Origin: Paludibacteraceae bacterium
GTDB taxonomy: Bacteria > Bacteroidota > Bacteroidia > Bacteroidales > Paludibacteraceae
Length of the DNA stretch: 42,525 nucleotides
Direction: 5' to 3'
Assembly (NCBI GenBank): GCA_017480285.1
Contig: JAFVAX010000029.1
Location: forward strand, 1-42,525
Below, in pieces: positions 13,201-17,975 of the stretch (position 1 is its first letter; every line of letters begins with the position of its first letter). The notes beneath the pieces are model-generated. The model saw nothing but the letters and a program-made list of their open reading frames with translations. It was not told where the DNA came from and did not search any database. The translations under genes were made by a program, and so were the position numbers.

Positions 13201-13213
13201 AGTAGTAAGATAA
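1259..13213 (+). CDS. Giant (3984 aa) multidomain adhesin-like protein with T9SS-type C-terminal domain
   Basis: First gene of cassette A. Residues 1-25 form a signal peptide ending in SQVWG. Rough order after that: choice-of-anchor beta-sandwich (27-176), InlB-type repeat (183-260), second beta-sandwich (270-410), FN3 (418-502), then many Ig-like, Big_2-like, FN3 and InlB repeats (each InlB repeat with an FxGW/FDHW core). Around 3010-3190 is a lamin-tail-like domain (ILAIYNPTNDTISL, FDGDDAFLLVR). The last 600 residues match the C-terminal module of the 1765-aa protein (GWNFVGSPY here, GWNLMGNPF there). The final 75 residues (LYDMVGKQI, VPVAGSYNIVVR, KTIKTVVR) look like a T9SS type A sorting domain. 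Two FN3 domains appear to be interrupted by inserted modules. Codon usage changes abruptly between modules, suggesting domain shuffling. Predicted cell-surface or released; binding target unknown. Confidence 0.93.
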   Translation: MKTKLLTRMTMLISIIILTISQVWGASTTYTWTFESGDQWKFSSNNATPGNNTGTATLNSVNWSYDRGTAKYLGSGNSSIQFGSRNNVETPTFTCSAFASYTITNVSVKTSSYNGGHKVAISVGGDVVKSATATPSPTSTPTAISTGTISKTGNIVITFSNGYRALYLQEISVTYETGGGGTTYTVSYDKNDSGASGTMTDSNSPYSSGATVTVLDNAFTAPSGYEFDHWNTSADDSGTDYDPDDTFTISANATLYAQRVSSGGGGSGDCDVLNASFTGEPSSYTSWSNKSGSSSSAVYAGQSTGGTSYIQLRATSPSGIITTTSGGNASSVSVTWNSSTSSGRTLNVYGKNTAYSAASDLYGDDAGTLLGTIVYGTSTSLNITGDYTYIGLRSSSGAMYLDEIDICWETCDSLGTINGSINSISGTSVTLNWTGLDHVSSWTVTCKKGSTSAGTIGSISGTSTKACTITGLTAGETYTFTISATAASGYCDASQQITATTPNITVSPVTITGLNYAEGNGPSTAQTFTVTGVGLTGNLTITAPTNFEVSKTSATSGFASSVSLTPSSGTISATTIWVRLASGKAQGTYGPSNVTVSGGSATALNVSVKGVVSSACDNPIINTHPANATYNMNATPAALSVAATKTGSGPALTYQWYSNTSASNSGGTAIGSATSASYSLPASVTSTTGAKYYYCVVSSGACTTATKVATISVNTPTITVSNPSIAFGDKAVDATTGYTETFTVTGTNLAKDQGLTLAVSGTNQAMFTLSNTTVAMTSQGAVSTTTITVTYKPSTAASHNATITVSSTGATSKTVTLGGTGKWSVTWMEGGTAYTTGSPTTLVANNSKVSAVPTAPGDASLGSCANKFMGWSATDIGQTPVNSAPADLFTTAANSPAITANTTFYAVYATASGSGGASVGTVMFSENFGAYAANAVPSGSVSSSTGNRVIYGDGSVTYTSVNGGSNTKIYNENLAGGTSPELLVGKTSGSFAIAGIPKGGAATLTVSYRVNKTTCGVSVSGTGYSGSKASSTIGSNSFTVTCGSASTFTLTFTPSSTDNVRLDDISITVATTAVSYSDYVTECCTDWATPTLTYSVPSGWKSGSANVDATIGSGDTYGAVSFESSNTGVLTVNSSGQIHAVGAGTSTVTATWTGDGTHCEKSTTSATITVTGKVRVTFNKNGGTGTDKYQDIDYNTATALNTISTIGYTAPSCKQFGGWATSQANADAGTVAYADGASITPTEGITLYAIWNTITYNVTKGTNTGAATFTLSSTSIACGATLTITCAADGDHKGNPTVTATGTHGEITVVSATSVTIANVQSDMTVNISYPAKDIYTITWMANGSTYTAGGPTTSVTEGNAIATLPTTPTSCDTETYTNFVGWYAFEAGSQSDPTSAATFAANAGDKVTTSTIPTGNVTYYAVFSDGDADGWTLINSTSDLIDGEEYTFGSGTAGPTSGYAMGTQNSNNRSAVAWDSEDLKTFTLGDLGEGRWSLYTTDGYLYAASSSSNYLKSKASNYGAAECDWTITFSGDAATVCSQGTYTRKYVKYNSQSGGLFSCYESGTVYIYKKGGVGTGYISTCGTNVKITNGDQHLTSANGIWVESNQNVVLTGTNMTDTYSAVTIEVTITAGGTSKWRVKDASTAGQGGTSGVTFTNIITSNWNKNIAVTYTPSAANVASEEATIQVKVYKYGDATKVACTKTFKMYGRSLPANFLIAVNDGTAADGHWYAIPADMIAPYGSTCSSGLGTYSPIPITVDNGTNPTKATMAPARAVYQPAARTGNVNTSPQTISFKCKTSPTGSGTYYLYGGGTGGDANNTNTHIQNASFASSEKQKWFLKTSDLVTYEVRLATTISPNVLGFTTAGGNNRVGQYGANTSTTKKDIRFLPFDVSECVYIPAPEVKGVSLDANYTIQFPKDRLATAWQISTDGGSNWVALPGKTEIACSGGVETPTTVQGVLPMSTYRGQTVKIKVSSPSATCGTNIGEFVVPNPVITVNGETPWHLYGITGQAFSDQTQTITLSGLYEGAGAETLVTSSNPEITASLVAPVVNGDVHVLLTMTAGAATEGNHNTTLTFTSTGAETKTRNVTITMQSLAPQSFTKSAYFTGDILCTNSDLSSNTTYAFSLTNPIYSAAGVLDATSTTINKSDLYIYDVATGEKVNGKSFQRTVSSAGIPSFSFSNFIADMVEGKKYRIEWTNKDLACKNSTGVPYQDVSYTFTYGDCSKPIALQACPITQTGFTANWIPSGSSSQSLSVYTYGAGSTICNHTWTEWIGAVGVLYHTDYTNTTNCPRGFYVAQQYGDVSKKGSYGSSSNYDSTKGQRMSGAAADALKVNGIYTILIPETGNYRVTYTATTLSNPNTLKVALTDNYGDISSTLFTDDITTTTTFTHLVTVGTAGTYKIALLPTHGSSSLGSVFIKYFKVEKVGSKSYVTGFGPKTGIASSINEYSVTGLSSGVTYYYSVSNGTESNEVSVTTRDAAPAIDFSPTKAVLQTDVNGTVSTTISLDGTNITLCELLGTIGGTNAAYFSADPSGLVYNQVTGAVSGNLVITYHPTTTGKHTATYTIDGVVLDLEGHACPSGFGTQATAATSVTSSSAQANWSQNTTGYFMLAENQRMNTELLINGGFEQDGLDWDGVPNLFTPSSGSTHNEIKTALKRSGTNGLYVTYSQGGSFLYIGEGSSLFSGAFGAKQTLPAGTYTISAYVHGVSGSSSLAAFASSDYHTMYVGFAVDYPTKSYSTSRKAVGTPTGVRINGQTGWVKVEDTFTLNEPTTGYIFVVNSTTLGTNFALDDVSLKCTGAVAGNAFSEYPITNVKKYSLTDLKPSTSYSYYVVNADGCESNIISFTTISSGAAAELTATPNPVEIEGPIGQTTSKTFNISAENTYSAILLSLASDCSDGRISLGSTSLGANGGLVVVNFTPLSTDEPGTTGTCTINATTLGMASSPYTITVNWRVGFMSEDAEIIEVVDISNSTMSVDHNIGISKENGEVRIQLQRELSDEEIEENTGDEIFFSKYYEAYMHKKILAIYNPTNDTISLKGTYIWRSKGSSAGDEAAWNRETAISLADKGKSPGKIAPQEEIIIYNSQLSYSCEQTKVDMSDWAGTSEQAIYFDGDDAFLLVRKVRTGESDYRTPPTQSVGWVDDNNHALGHPSLTWRSIVDDDETEWTMLDLIGARAKNNMPDGSAVQHWSWKNCTSGETETGDESGWVGYGFDVNDEGWLSNTCSGQTTPGYLLSTNRCLLIRRYDVKSGNNAVAVNVGDMYTLGKGGVAAEWKGAHVPTKPADEQDDISCENFSFLGGYDYAGYYNAWTNLTKDQDYSFTGTRQSDGSYLFTDMQIPRFWCNLIRIEVLEHVTVNGVEVDDIRKYKDYKVPIVVDEDAYTDNAKFFGTGDGVGKGPTYGSGTDLNLSKDEWRTACQTCDVVIRDNSKLTTRSGGQNEFHEVQVYSGSNLMVTPNLGFELNSLQMRSENDEVSYAILNDKTATIVVDTVSHVKRIDDSYWYPFSLPYNCKLATIHQLNGKTVGEYDVADNGSGDWVILEYRGDLRQEANTASSSGGNDGMWWRAVPYTGTLQAGKAYYIGLYTITSGIDNGISYKVPKSIVFPPMSGAFYSESGDAAKSTTVYSWSVGKDTSKPINQGWNFVGSPYISIFDPTNANVGSDMGVNKASVMLMGKYAGNGALEYIETDKVFVSVLDNVATKRYTQVNAATATLQPFKGYFVQVAPTASNQEHSLTFSKNGRELNKAPRRQNSLNSNASAWIELWLTDLDSETMNHDNTGILVSDDYTAEYEVGHDLVKMLSKADYPQIYTIASDNGKNRAYNALPVDYAQNIPLGIYAPKQGQFSISLKENLSELEYVTAVWLLYNGQPVKNLLFGDYMIDAQKKGMIEGYSIGIDMAHKVPTIIGEETDGTDNITISQQDGKLFVDGVADCATITLYDMVGKQISSAKASGGYAELAVPVAGSYNIVVRTDKSVKTIKTVVR

Positions 13214-13220
13214 ATTTAGT

Positions 13221-13294
13221 TTATCGGGGTGTTATAGAGGTTCTAGACACTCTAGTCGCTCTAGATTCTCTAGACGCTCTAGACACTCCGATAA
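13221..13294 (+). repeat. 9-nt TCTAGNNNC array inside a 10-bp inverted repeat (cassette A spacer 1)
   Basis: Five TCTAG-initiated 9-mers start at 13242, 13251, 13260, 13269 and 13278. They are bounded by TTATCGGGGT (13221-13230) and ACTCCGATAA (13285-13294), inverted with one mismatch. The whole spacer folds as a long hairpin between the adhesin stop and the next start. The same structure occurs in cassette B. It could attenuate or stabilise mRNA between the genes, or be a recombination or protein-binding site. Confidence 0.85.
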
Positions 13295-13312
13295 CAAAAA
13301 AACATAATGATT

Positions 13313-13807
13313 ATGAAAAAATCTTTAGTTATAATTTTGATTGCCCTTTTGAATTGTACGGTTGTTTGGGCCGGTGATAATGTCGAACAAATGGCTGCTA
13401 CATTAGGAGCAGATGGTCAACCAACCGTTGGCAATAACTTACTGCTGAACATCAAACCAAAAGCCACTACTCAACCTGCAAGTTGGGAAGAACCAACAGG
13501 CACTAATGGTGGTAGCCCTATCAGTATCATTGGTGGACAAGTAAAGAAAAACGGCACAAGTGCTTCCGGCGGTGGTTCGGCTATGGGTGCCGGTATAAGC
13601 AACTTCAACTCGGGCAGACGCTCAAGCGTTACAAGCGGTGGCACCACCATTTCTGGAGGGGAGAACATTGGCGGTCCGAGAAAAGTAGGTGGCAGACCGG
13701 GTGAGGTGCCCGACGAAGAAGCACCTGTCGGTGCAGTGCCATTCGCATTTATGCTCTTGCTTGTTGCAGGATACGGACTTTATAAAAAGTTGATATTTGA
13801 TAATTGA
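13313..13807 (+). CDS. Small secreted, C-terminally membrane-anchored protein of cassette A
   Basis: 164 residues. I chose the ATG at 13313 rather than 13307 because the paralogue at 19388-19903 has ACG in place of the upstream ATG. The signal peptide is MKKSLVIILIALLNCTVVWA. Next comes a conserved segment (DNVEQMAATLG, QPTVGNNLLLNIKPK, SWEEPT, IIGGQVKK), then a Gly/Ser-rich stretch with SGRRSSV. The C-terminus is PVGAVPFAFMLLLVAGYG followed by LYKKLIFDN: a Pro-Gly motif, one hydrophobic helix and a basic tail. This layout resembles processed C-terminal sorting tags (PEP-CTERM or LPXTG style), but I know of no sortase for this motif. Alternatively it is a simple inner-membrane anchor. Its place between two secreted proteins suggests a partner in their display. 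Function not recognised. Confidence 0.85.
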   Translation: MKKSLVIILIALLNCTVVWAGDNVEQMAATLGADGQPTVGNNLLLNIKPKATTQPASWEEPTGTNGGSPISIIGGQVKKNGTSASGGGSAMGAGISNFNSGRRSSVTSGGTTISGGENIGGPRKVGGRPGEVPDEEAPVGAVPFAFMLLLVAGYGLYKKLIFDN

Positions 13808-13811
13808 TATC

Positions 13812-13883
13812 TCTAAGACTTCTAAGTTAGCAAAGCCGTCTAAGACTTCTAAGTTAGCAAAGCGGTCTAAAGCATCTATCAAA
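13812..13883 (+). repeat. 27-nt tandem repeat in 9-nt register (cassette A spacer 2)
   Basis: Two copies of a 27-mer made of the 9-mers TCTAAGACT, TCTAAGTTA, GCAAAGCSG (13812-13838 and 13839-13865), then partial TCTAAAGCA and TCTATCAAA. The register is the same 9 nt as spacer 1. Cassette B has the same array on the other strand. It is untranslated in my reading: the frame through it ends in a stop in cassette B. Confidence 0.85.
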
Positions 13884-13901
13884 CAATTAAAAACAAAGAC
13901 A

Positions 13902-16232
13902 ATGAAAAAACTTTTTCTTTTTCTCGCATCAGCACTGATGGCGGGTATGGTGTTCGCCGAAGGCTCGGAATCAATGGCTAACATAAAAAAACAAACTTAT
14001 GAGTACGATGACAAGACAACCTATACCGGCGACAACGGTCAGCAATGGGTTGCCGTTGGCGCTATGGATGCCAAAGTTGGCGGATATAACGCCCTCGCCG
14101 TCCATTCATCTGTCTCCGGCAACGGCCTGTCAGGTAACCTGACTGCCCAACAGACACAAGACGGCGTGGGAATTGTCAGTTTCTTCGTAAAAGGTGTCGG
14201 ACCGGCTGCAACAGGTTATGGTGAGCGTACTTTCCGTATTACGGCAGGCTCGAAATCCATTGATCAGAAAATCAATGTGCCGAGTATGAACGCTTCCTAC
14301 CAAGTGGAGTGCAAGATAGATGTTACGGGCGCAAGTACCTTGGCTGTTACATCGTTACAACAAGTGGCTAACGAGCAGGCAGCCTTCTATATCTATAACC
14401 TCACTTGGACTTCCTTCAACGGCAAAACGGATACCCCCACTTTCTCCACCGATGCGCAATATATAGCCAACGGCACCGATACCGTCTATTATTCAGGCGA
14501 CAACATTACCGTCAGTCTTGCAAGTACATCTGATGGTGCCACCTTCTACTACACCACCAACGGCAGCAACCCCACCACTTCCTCGACCAAAGGCGACAAG
14601 ATAGCCCTTGCTGTCGGAAAGACATATACAGTAAAAGCCGTTGCCTACACATCCGCTTTGGGACTGAGCGAGGTTGCCACTAAAACCTACAAAGTGCAGA
14701 AAGGACTTGTTGTTATCAACGATTGCTCCACCAATAAATGGGAAGGCAGTTACAGCCACGACAAAAGCACTGCCTTTGCAAGTCTGAGCGGTGCGCCTAC
14801 CTATTCGCTGACAGGCAAAACGACATACACATATTCCGATGGAGTAATACATCCGTGGGGATTGAGCCTTTATGCCAAAAACACCAACAAACAGACGCTT
14901 ACCGTAAGTTATCAGACAGGAGGTTATGTCAATTCCACTTGGCAGGCTGACGGTGACTGGACGGATATAACCACCATCTCTGATTTCGACAGTTATGGTG
15001 CCAAGCGCTTTGAGGTACTCTTGCCCGAATCCATAAAAAACAGCACTGTCCGTTTTCGCTTCCTCTCAAGCGGGTCTGGTGTTCGCATTGATGATATTTG
15101 CCTTATATCGGAAATGATAAATCAAACTACAGCACCTACTATTTCACCCGCATCAGGCGAAGTGAAGAAAGGTACAAATGTTACTATTACACCGGCTTCA
15201 GGCACTACTTTACATTATATCATCAATGGTGCAGCCGAACAGACCTCAACCAAAGCCGTTGCGGTAACTGTCAACGAGCCTACAGAGATACGGGCATACG
15301 CAACACAAAACGGTTATGCACAGAGTGTTACAGTTGTTGCAACATATACGGTTGAAGAGGTGCAACCTGAATTGGCAGCACCCGTCATATCGCCCAACGG
15401 GGGCAACTTGCAATGGGGTACTGAAGTAACGATAACGGCAGGTGGTCAGGAAACAATACACTATACCATTGGGTCAGAAAGTGAAAAAACCGCTGTTGGC
15501 AGTGTGAAAATAAAACTGACAGACAACTGCACTATCTCTGCATACTCAACACGAAGCGGATATAAGCAGAGTCCTACCGTAAATGCAACATTTACAGTAT
15601 ATAAACCGGTGCTTGCCGATCCGGTATTCTCTATTCAAGGCGGTGAAGTGATGTATGGAACACAAGTAACTATCTCTGTTGAAAATGGTGCATCTATCGT
15701 ATATACCATCAATGGCGGAAAACAACAAACAGCAACCGGCTCACAGACTATCACAATAACTGAGAATATGACTATTTCTGCTCAGGCTGTTGGCGAAGGA
15801 TATACAGATAGCAAACAGGTAACTGCTATTTTCACTGTTGTTTATCCTCAAACCGAAGCACCTTCGTTCTCACTTACCGATGGCGAAGTGGAAAGAGGTA
15901 CGGAACTGAAAATAACAGGTCAGAAAGGCGATAAAATATGGTATAGCCTAAACGAAAGTGAATGGACATTTGCAATAACCGAAGCAACAATCACTATCAA
16001 CGAAGATATGGAAGTGAAAGCCTACGCCACACGCGACAATCATACAGATAGTGAAATTGTTAGTGCTATATTCATTATTAAAACACCTACTGATTTGGAA
16101 CAAAGCAATTTGGAACAGGGACTAAGGAACAATGAACAAGGACATGTTCGCAAAGTGTTTGAAAACGGACAAATTCTTATCCTTCTGCCTGACGGACGGA
16201 AAGTGAATACAGTGGGCGCAAGAGTGAAATAG
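13902..16232 (+). CDS. Secreted protein with CHB_HEX_C-type repeats and short T9SS-like C-terminal tail
   Basis: Third gene of cassette A, 776 residues. The open frame extends upstream through the spacer repeats, but the ATG at 13902 gives the signal peptide MKKLFLFLASALMAGMVFA. Residues 25-165 are a beta-rich domain. Residues 177-265 resemble the chitobiase/beta-hexosaminidase C-terminal domain (FYYTTNGSNPTTSS, YTVKAVAY). Residues 267-403 form a second beta-sandwich ending in RIDDICLI. Four tandem repeats follow at about 410-485, 490-566, 571-646 and 653-726, each with a (A/D)PxxS start, a GT(N/E/Q) turn, an (I/Y)xYTI-like strand and an AYAT- or AQAV-like strand. The tail is VRKVFENGQILILLPDGRK then VNTVGARVK. 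The same tail ends the 438-aa cassette B protein and, more distantly, the LRR protein at 37241. Probably exported through T9SS; binding role inferred only. Confidence 0.88.
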   Translation: MKKLFLFLASALMAGMVFAEGSESMANIKKQTYEYDDKTTYTGDNGQQWVAVGAMDAKVGGYNALAVHSSVSGNGLSGNLTAQQTQDGVGIVSFFVKGVGPAATGYGERTFRITAGSKSIDQKINVPSMNASYQVECKIDVTGASTLAVTSLQQVANEQAAFYIYNLTWTSFNGKTDTPTFSTDAQYIANGTDTVYYSGDNITVSLASTSDGATFYYTTNGSNPTTSSTKGDKIALAVGKTYTVKAVAYTSALGLSEVATKTYKVQKGLVVINDCSTNKWEGSYSHDKSTAFASLSGAPTYSLTGKTTYTYSDGVIHPWGLSLYAKNTNKQTLTVSYQTGGYVNSTWQADGDWTDITTISDFDSYGAKRFEVLLPESIKNSTVRFRFLSSGSGVRIDDICLISEMINQTTAPTISPASGEVKKGTNVTITPASGTTLHYIINGAAEQTSTKAVAVTVNEPTEIRAYATQNGYAQSVTVVATYTVEEVQPELAAPVISPNGGNLQWGTEVTITAGGQETIHYTIGSESEKTAVGSVKIKLTDNCTISAYSTRSGYKQSPTVNATFTVYKPVLADPVFSIQGGEVMYGTQVTISVENGASIVYTINGGKQQTATGSQTITITENMTISAQAVGEGYTDSKQVTAIFTVVYPQTEAPSFSLTDGEVERGTELKITGQKGDKIWYSLNESEWTFAITEATITINEDMEVKAYATRDNHTDSEIVSAIFIIKTPTDLEQSNLEQGLRNNEQGHVRKVFENGQILILLPDGRKVNTVGARVK

Positions 16233-16234
16233 AA

Positions 16235-16280
16235 CCCTCATTCCGACGAAGGTATCCCTCATTCCGACGAAGGTCGGAAT
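16235..16280 (+). repeat. Dispersed hairpin repeat, doubled, inverted partner of 17883-17927
   Basis: CCCTCATTCCGACGAAGG occurs at 16235-16252 and 16256-16273, followed by TCGGAAT. The second copy folds as ATTCCGAC, GAAG loop, GTCGGAAT. Positions 16236-16280 match the reverse complement of 17883-17927 except for the 3-nt spacer (TAT here, AAA there). The two copies therefore bracket the recombinase gene as an inverted pair. Confidence 0.9.
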
Positions 16281-16312
16281 TTAAAGAAGGAGATAATACT
16301 GATTCTAACATC

Positions 16313-16332
16313 CGGTGGCAAAAATGCCACCG
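16313..16332 (+). terminator. Possible terminator hairpin after cassette A
   Basis: CGGTGGCA, loop AAAA, TGCCACCG: a perfect 8-bp stem 80 bp after the stop at 16232. There is no T-run after it on the plus strand, so it may be an RNA-stabilising hairpin rather than an intrinsic terminator. Confidence 0.4.
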
Positions 16333-16388
16333 AAGTGCACGAAGAAAATTGTGAATTGTCAGGAGCCGGGGTGTTCCCACTCGCAAAA

Positions 16389-16490
16389 AATCTGTCAAAT
16401 CTGTAAAAATCAGTCAAATCTGTGGGAAATCTATCAAATCTGTAAAAATCTGTCAAATCTGTGGGAAATCTATCAAATCTGTGGGAAATA
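16389..16490 (+). repeat. Tandem array of TCAAATCTGT units
   Basis: At least seven degenerate copies of TCAAATCTGT (variants TCAGTCAAATC, CTATCAAATC), alternately joined by AAAAATC or GGGAAATC. A related sequence in the opposite orientation (CCCACAGATTT, CAGATTTTTACAG) lies at 26914-26985, so this is a dispersed family and not only local slippage. Confidence 0.75.
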
Positions 16491-16494
16491 AAAA

Positions 16495-16540
16495 TTGTGA
16501 ATTGTAAATTGTGAATTGTAAATTGTGAATTGTAAATTGA
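16495..16540 (+). repeat. 14-nt tandem repeat GTGAATTGTAAATT
   Basis: Three consecutive copies of the AT-rich unit GTGAATTGTAAATT, with a partial copy. A stray half-unit (ATTGTGAATTGT) also occurs near 16349-16360. No function visible. Confidence 0.75.
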
Positions 16541-16598
16541 TTAAGCGGGTAATGGTGAAAAAAGGCGTGGTAACAATAAAAGCACCATCCCGCTTAAT
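16540..16598. other. Interrupted 16-bp inverted repeat
   Basis: ATTAAGCGGG (16540-16549) and ATGGTG (16552-16557) pair perfectly with CACCAT (16583-16588) and CCCGCTTAAT (16589-16598). There is a 2-nt bulge and a 25-nt loop. It may be a bidirectional transcription barrier or a binding or crossover site for the adjacent recombinase. Confidence 0.6.
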
Positions 16599-16630
16599 TT
16601 TTCAAAATTTGATTACTTGTGCTTAAATTT

Positions 16631-16693
16631 AACCCCCTTTTAATTGCGCCACTGAAAATACCCCCATTTTGGATGGCGCAATTAAGGGGGTGT
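16631..16693. terminator. Long imperfect palindrome between convergent genes, possible bidirectional terminator
   Basis: AACCCCCTTTTAATTGCGCC (16631-16650, then A) pairs with TGGCGCAATTAAGGGGGTGT (16673-16692, then T) over about 19 bp, around a 21-nt loop that itself carries CCCCCA. It lies 60 bp beyond the recombinase stop. It could stop transcription from both sides, or be a recombination site of the resolvase. Confidence 0.5.
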
Positions 16694-16751
16694 TTATTTT
16701 GAGCCAAAATCGGTAGTTTTGCCAAATTTTCAACTCAAATAATATAAGTAC

Positions 16752-17639
16752 TTATCGTGCTTTATACAGTTCTAAAAGGCGGATTTGTCCGTGTCTGCGA
16801 TAGAGTTCGTTCAAGTCCTTCGACTGTGAGATGTAATCATACAAATCGTTGTAGTTCAAGCAGTTTATTTCATTGCATATTTCAGGAATAGATAGTTCTT
16901 GTTTGATAAGTTCTGTAATCTGTTCGTGATAATTGTCCAAGATATGCACATTTTTCGTCTCTTTCTTGCTATCATACCATTTGAACTGTACATCATTTCC
17001 TTCAAGATACGACAGCCAGCGTCTGAGCGTAGAGCGGTTGATTTTGTACCTTCGTGCCAATTCACGATAACTGACTCCGAACTCATGTGCTATTTTTATT
17101 TTTTCAAGGTCATCGCGAAAATGGTCGGGTATGTTAGGTACATAATCGTCGCGGAATGGTCGCCCGATAAGTATGCCGAGTTTCCTTTTCTCCTCGAGTG
17201 CACTTTTAGTGCGTTTGCTTATCAGTTCTCTTTCCAAGTCCGCCACCAGACTAAAGGCGAAACTGAGAACCTTGCTTGTCAGGTCGTCTTTGAATTCGAA
17301 GTTCTCTTTCAGACTGATAAGGTGAATCTTTCTTTGCATTAGTTTGCGCAGAATCTCCATTATCATAAACAGTTCGCGTCCCAATCGCGACAACTCGGAG
17401 ATGATAAGCGTATCGTTCTCACGAATGATTTTCATCACTTCATACAGACTCCGCTTGGTGTAATCCACCGTTCCGCTTACGGCATAATCGGTGCATTGAA
17501 TGATAGGCTCGGCTGTGTCAGCCCAATGTTGGGTGTTTGCCACTAAATCACGATGAGACGACAGATACTTGTCAATCTCGTTCCTCTGGTTGTCGAAATC
17601 CTGTTTATTCGACGACACTCTTAAATAAGTGAAAATCAT
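16752..17639 (-). CDS. Serine site-specific recombinase (resolvase/invertase family)
   Basis: 295 residues. The N-terminal catalytic domain starts YLRVSSNKQDFDNQRNEI, with the nucleophile Ser expected at position 9 (RVS motif). The second active-site motif SELSRLGRE has Arg85 and Arg88. The long E-helix region FSLVADLERELISKRT is at about 130-144, followed by LGILIGRP. A helix-turn-helix is at 187-209 (FGVSYRELARRYKINRSTLR). About 85 further residues follow, more than in Hin/Gin or Tn3 resolvases. All motifs expected for an active enzyme are present. It is a small serine recombinase, not a large phage integrase: there is no Zn-ribbon and the length is too short. It lies between two convergent homologous cassettes and between inverted repeats, so a role in inversion or exchange there is plausible but unproven. 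Confidence 0.93.
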   Translation of the reverse strand: MIFTYLRVSSNKQDFDNQRNEIDKYLSSHRDLVANTQHWADTAEPIIQCTDYAVSGTVDYTKRSLYEVMKIIRENDTLIISELSRLGRELFMIMEILRKLMQRKIHLISLKENFEFKDDLTSKVLSFAFSLVADLERELISKRTKSALEEKRKLGILIGRPFRDDYVPNIPDHFRDDLEKIKIAHEFGVSYRELARRYKINRSTLRRWLSYLEGNDVQFKWYDSKKETKNVHILDNYHEQITELIKQELSIPEICNEINCLNYNDLYDYISQSKDLNELYRRHGQIRLLELYKAR

Positions 17640-17671
17640 AATAACTAAGGAATTAAGGTTAATAAAAAAGA

Positions 17672-17704
17672 CAAAATTACTAAATCCTGTCCGATTACTA
17701 CAAA
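17672..17704 (-). promoter_or_regulatory. Bacteroidota-type promoter for the recombinase
   Basis: On the minus strand, TTTG (complement of 17701-17704), then 21 nt, then TAATTTTG (complement of 17672-17679). The -7 box lies 32 bp upstream of the ATG at 17639. Confidence 0.6.
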
Positions 17705-17830
17705 TTTTGTCTTAAAGTTATAACCTTTATCCTAATCTCATATAAAATTATAAAATATATAAAAAATCTAAACCTCATCTAAGGTTTTAATTTAGTGAGG
17801 TTTAGAGTTGTTTTGTAGGGTGAGGATTCA

Positions 17831-17855
17831 CCCTCATCCTGACGAAGGTCAGGAT
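17831..17855 (+). repeat. Dispersed hairpin repeat, variant stem
   Basis: CCCTCATCCTGACGAAGGTC then AGGAT. The stem is ATCCTGAC / GTCAGGAT around GAAG. Relative to the element at 16256-16280, both arms carry matching changes, so pairing is kept. Confidence 0.8.
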
Positions 17856-17882
17856 CTTATTGTTTCAGCATCTCATTTTCAG

Positions 17883-17927
17883 ATTCCGACCTTCGTCGGA
17901 ATGAGGGTTTCCTTCGTCGGAATGAGG
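17883..17927 (-). repeat. Dispersed hairpin repeat, doubled, inverted partner of 16236-16280
   Basis: ATTCCGACCTTCGTCGGAAT, then GAGGG, TTT, then CCTTCGTCGGAATGAGG. This is the reverse complement of 16236-16280 with 42 of 45 positions identical. It lies in the 336-bp gap between the cassette B stop (17976) and the recombinase start. The rest of that gap is AT-rich promoter DNA and the variant copy at 17831. Confidence 0.9.
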
Positions 17928-17975
17928 AATAGAACTGCAATGCAATATCAAATATCAAATATCAAATACCAATTA

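Larger units (their letters stand above)
16233..16751. other. Gene-free convergence zone rich in repeats and hairpins
   Basis: 519 bp between the stop of cassette A and the stop of the convergent recombinase gene. In order it holds: a doubled dispersed hairpin repeat, a short perfect hairpin, two families of short tandem repeats, a 16-bp interrupted stem and a 20-bp imperfect palindrome. No coding frame in it looks real. Confidence 0.8.

Noticed and set aside
13797..13901. N-terminal extension of the 776-aa gene reading through the 27-nt repeats (Lys-rich peptide repeats)
   Set aside because: It starts with TTG inside the previous gene, has no signal sequence, and the matching cassette B frame hits a stop. 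The ATG at 13902 gives a normal signal peptide.
16389..16540. Possible CRISPR array from the regular short repeats
   Set aside because: The units are 10-20 nt, contiguous and degenerate, with no unique spacers of constant length and no cas genes nearby.
16752..17639. Large serine integrase of a phage or conjugative element
   Set aside because: At 295 residues it lacks the long zinc-ribbon/coiled-coil C-terminal region of large serine integrases.
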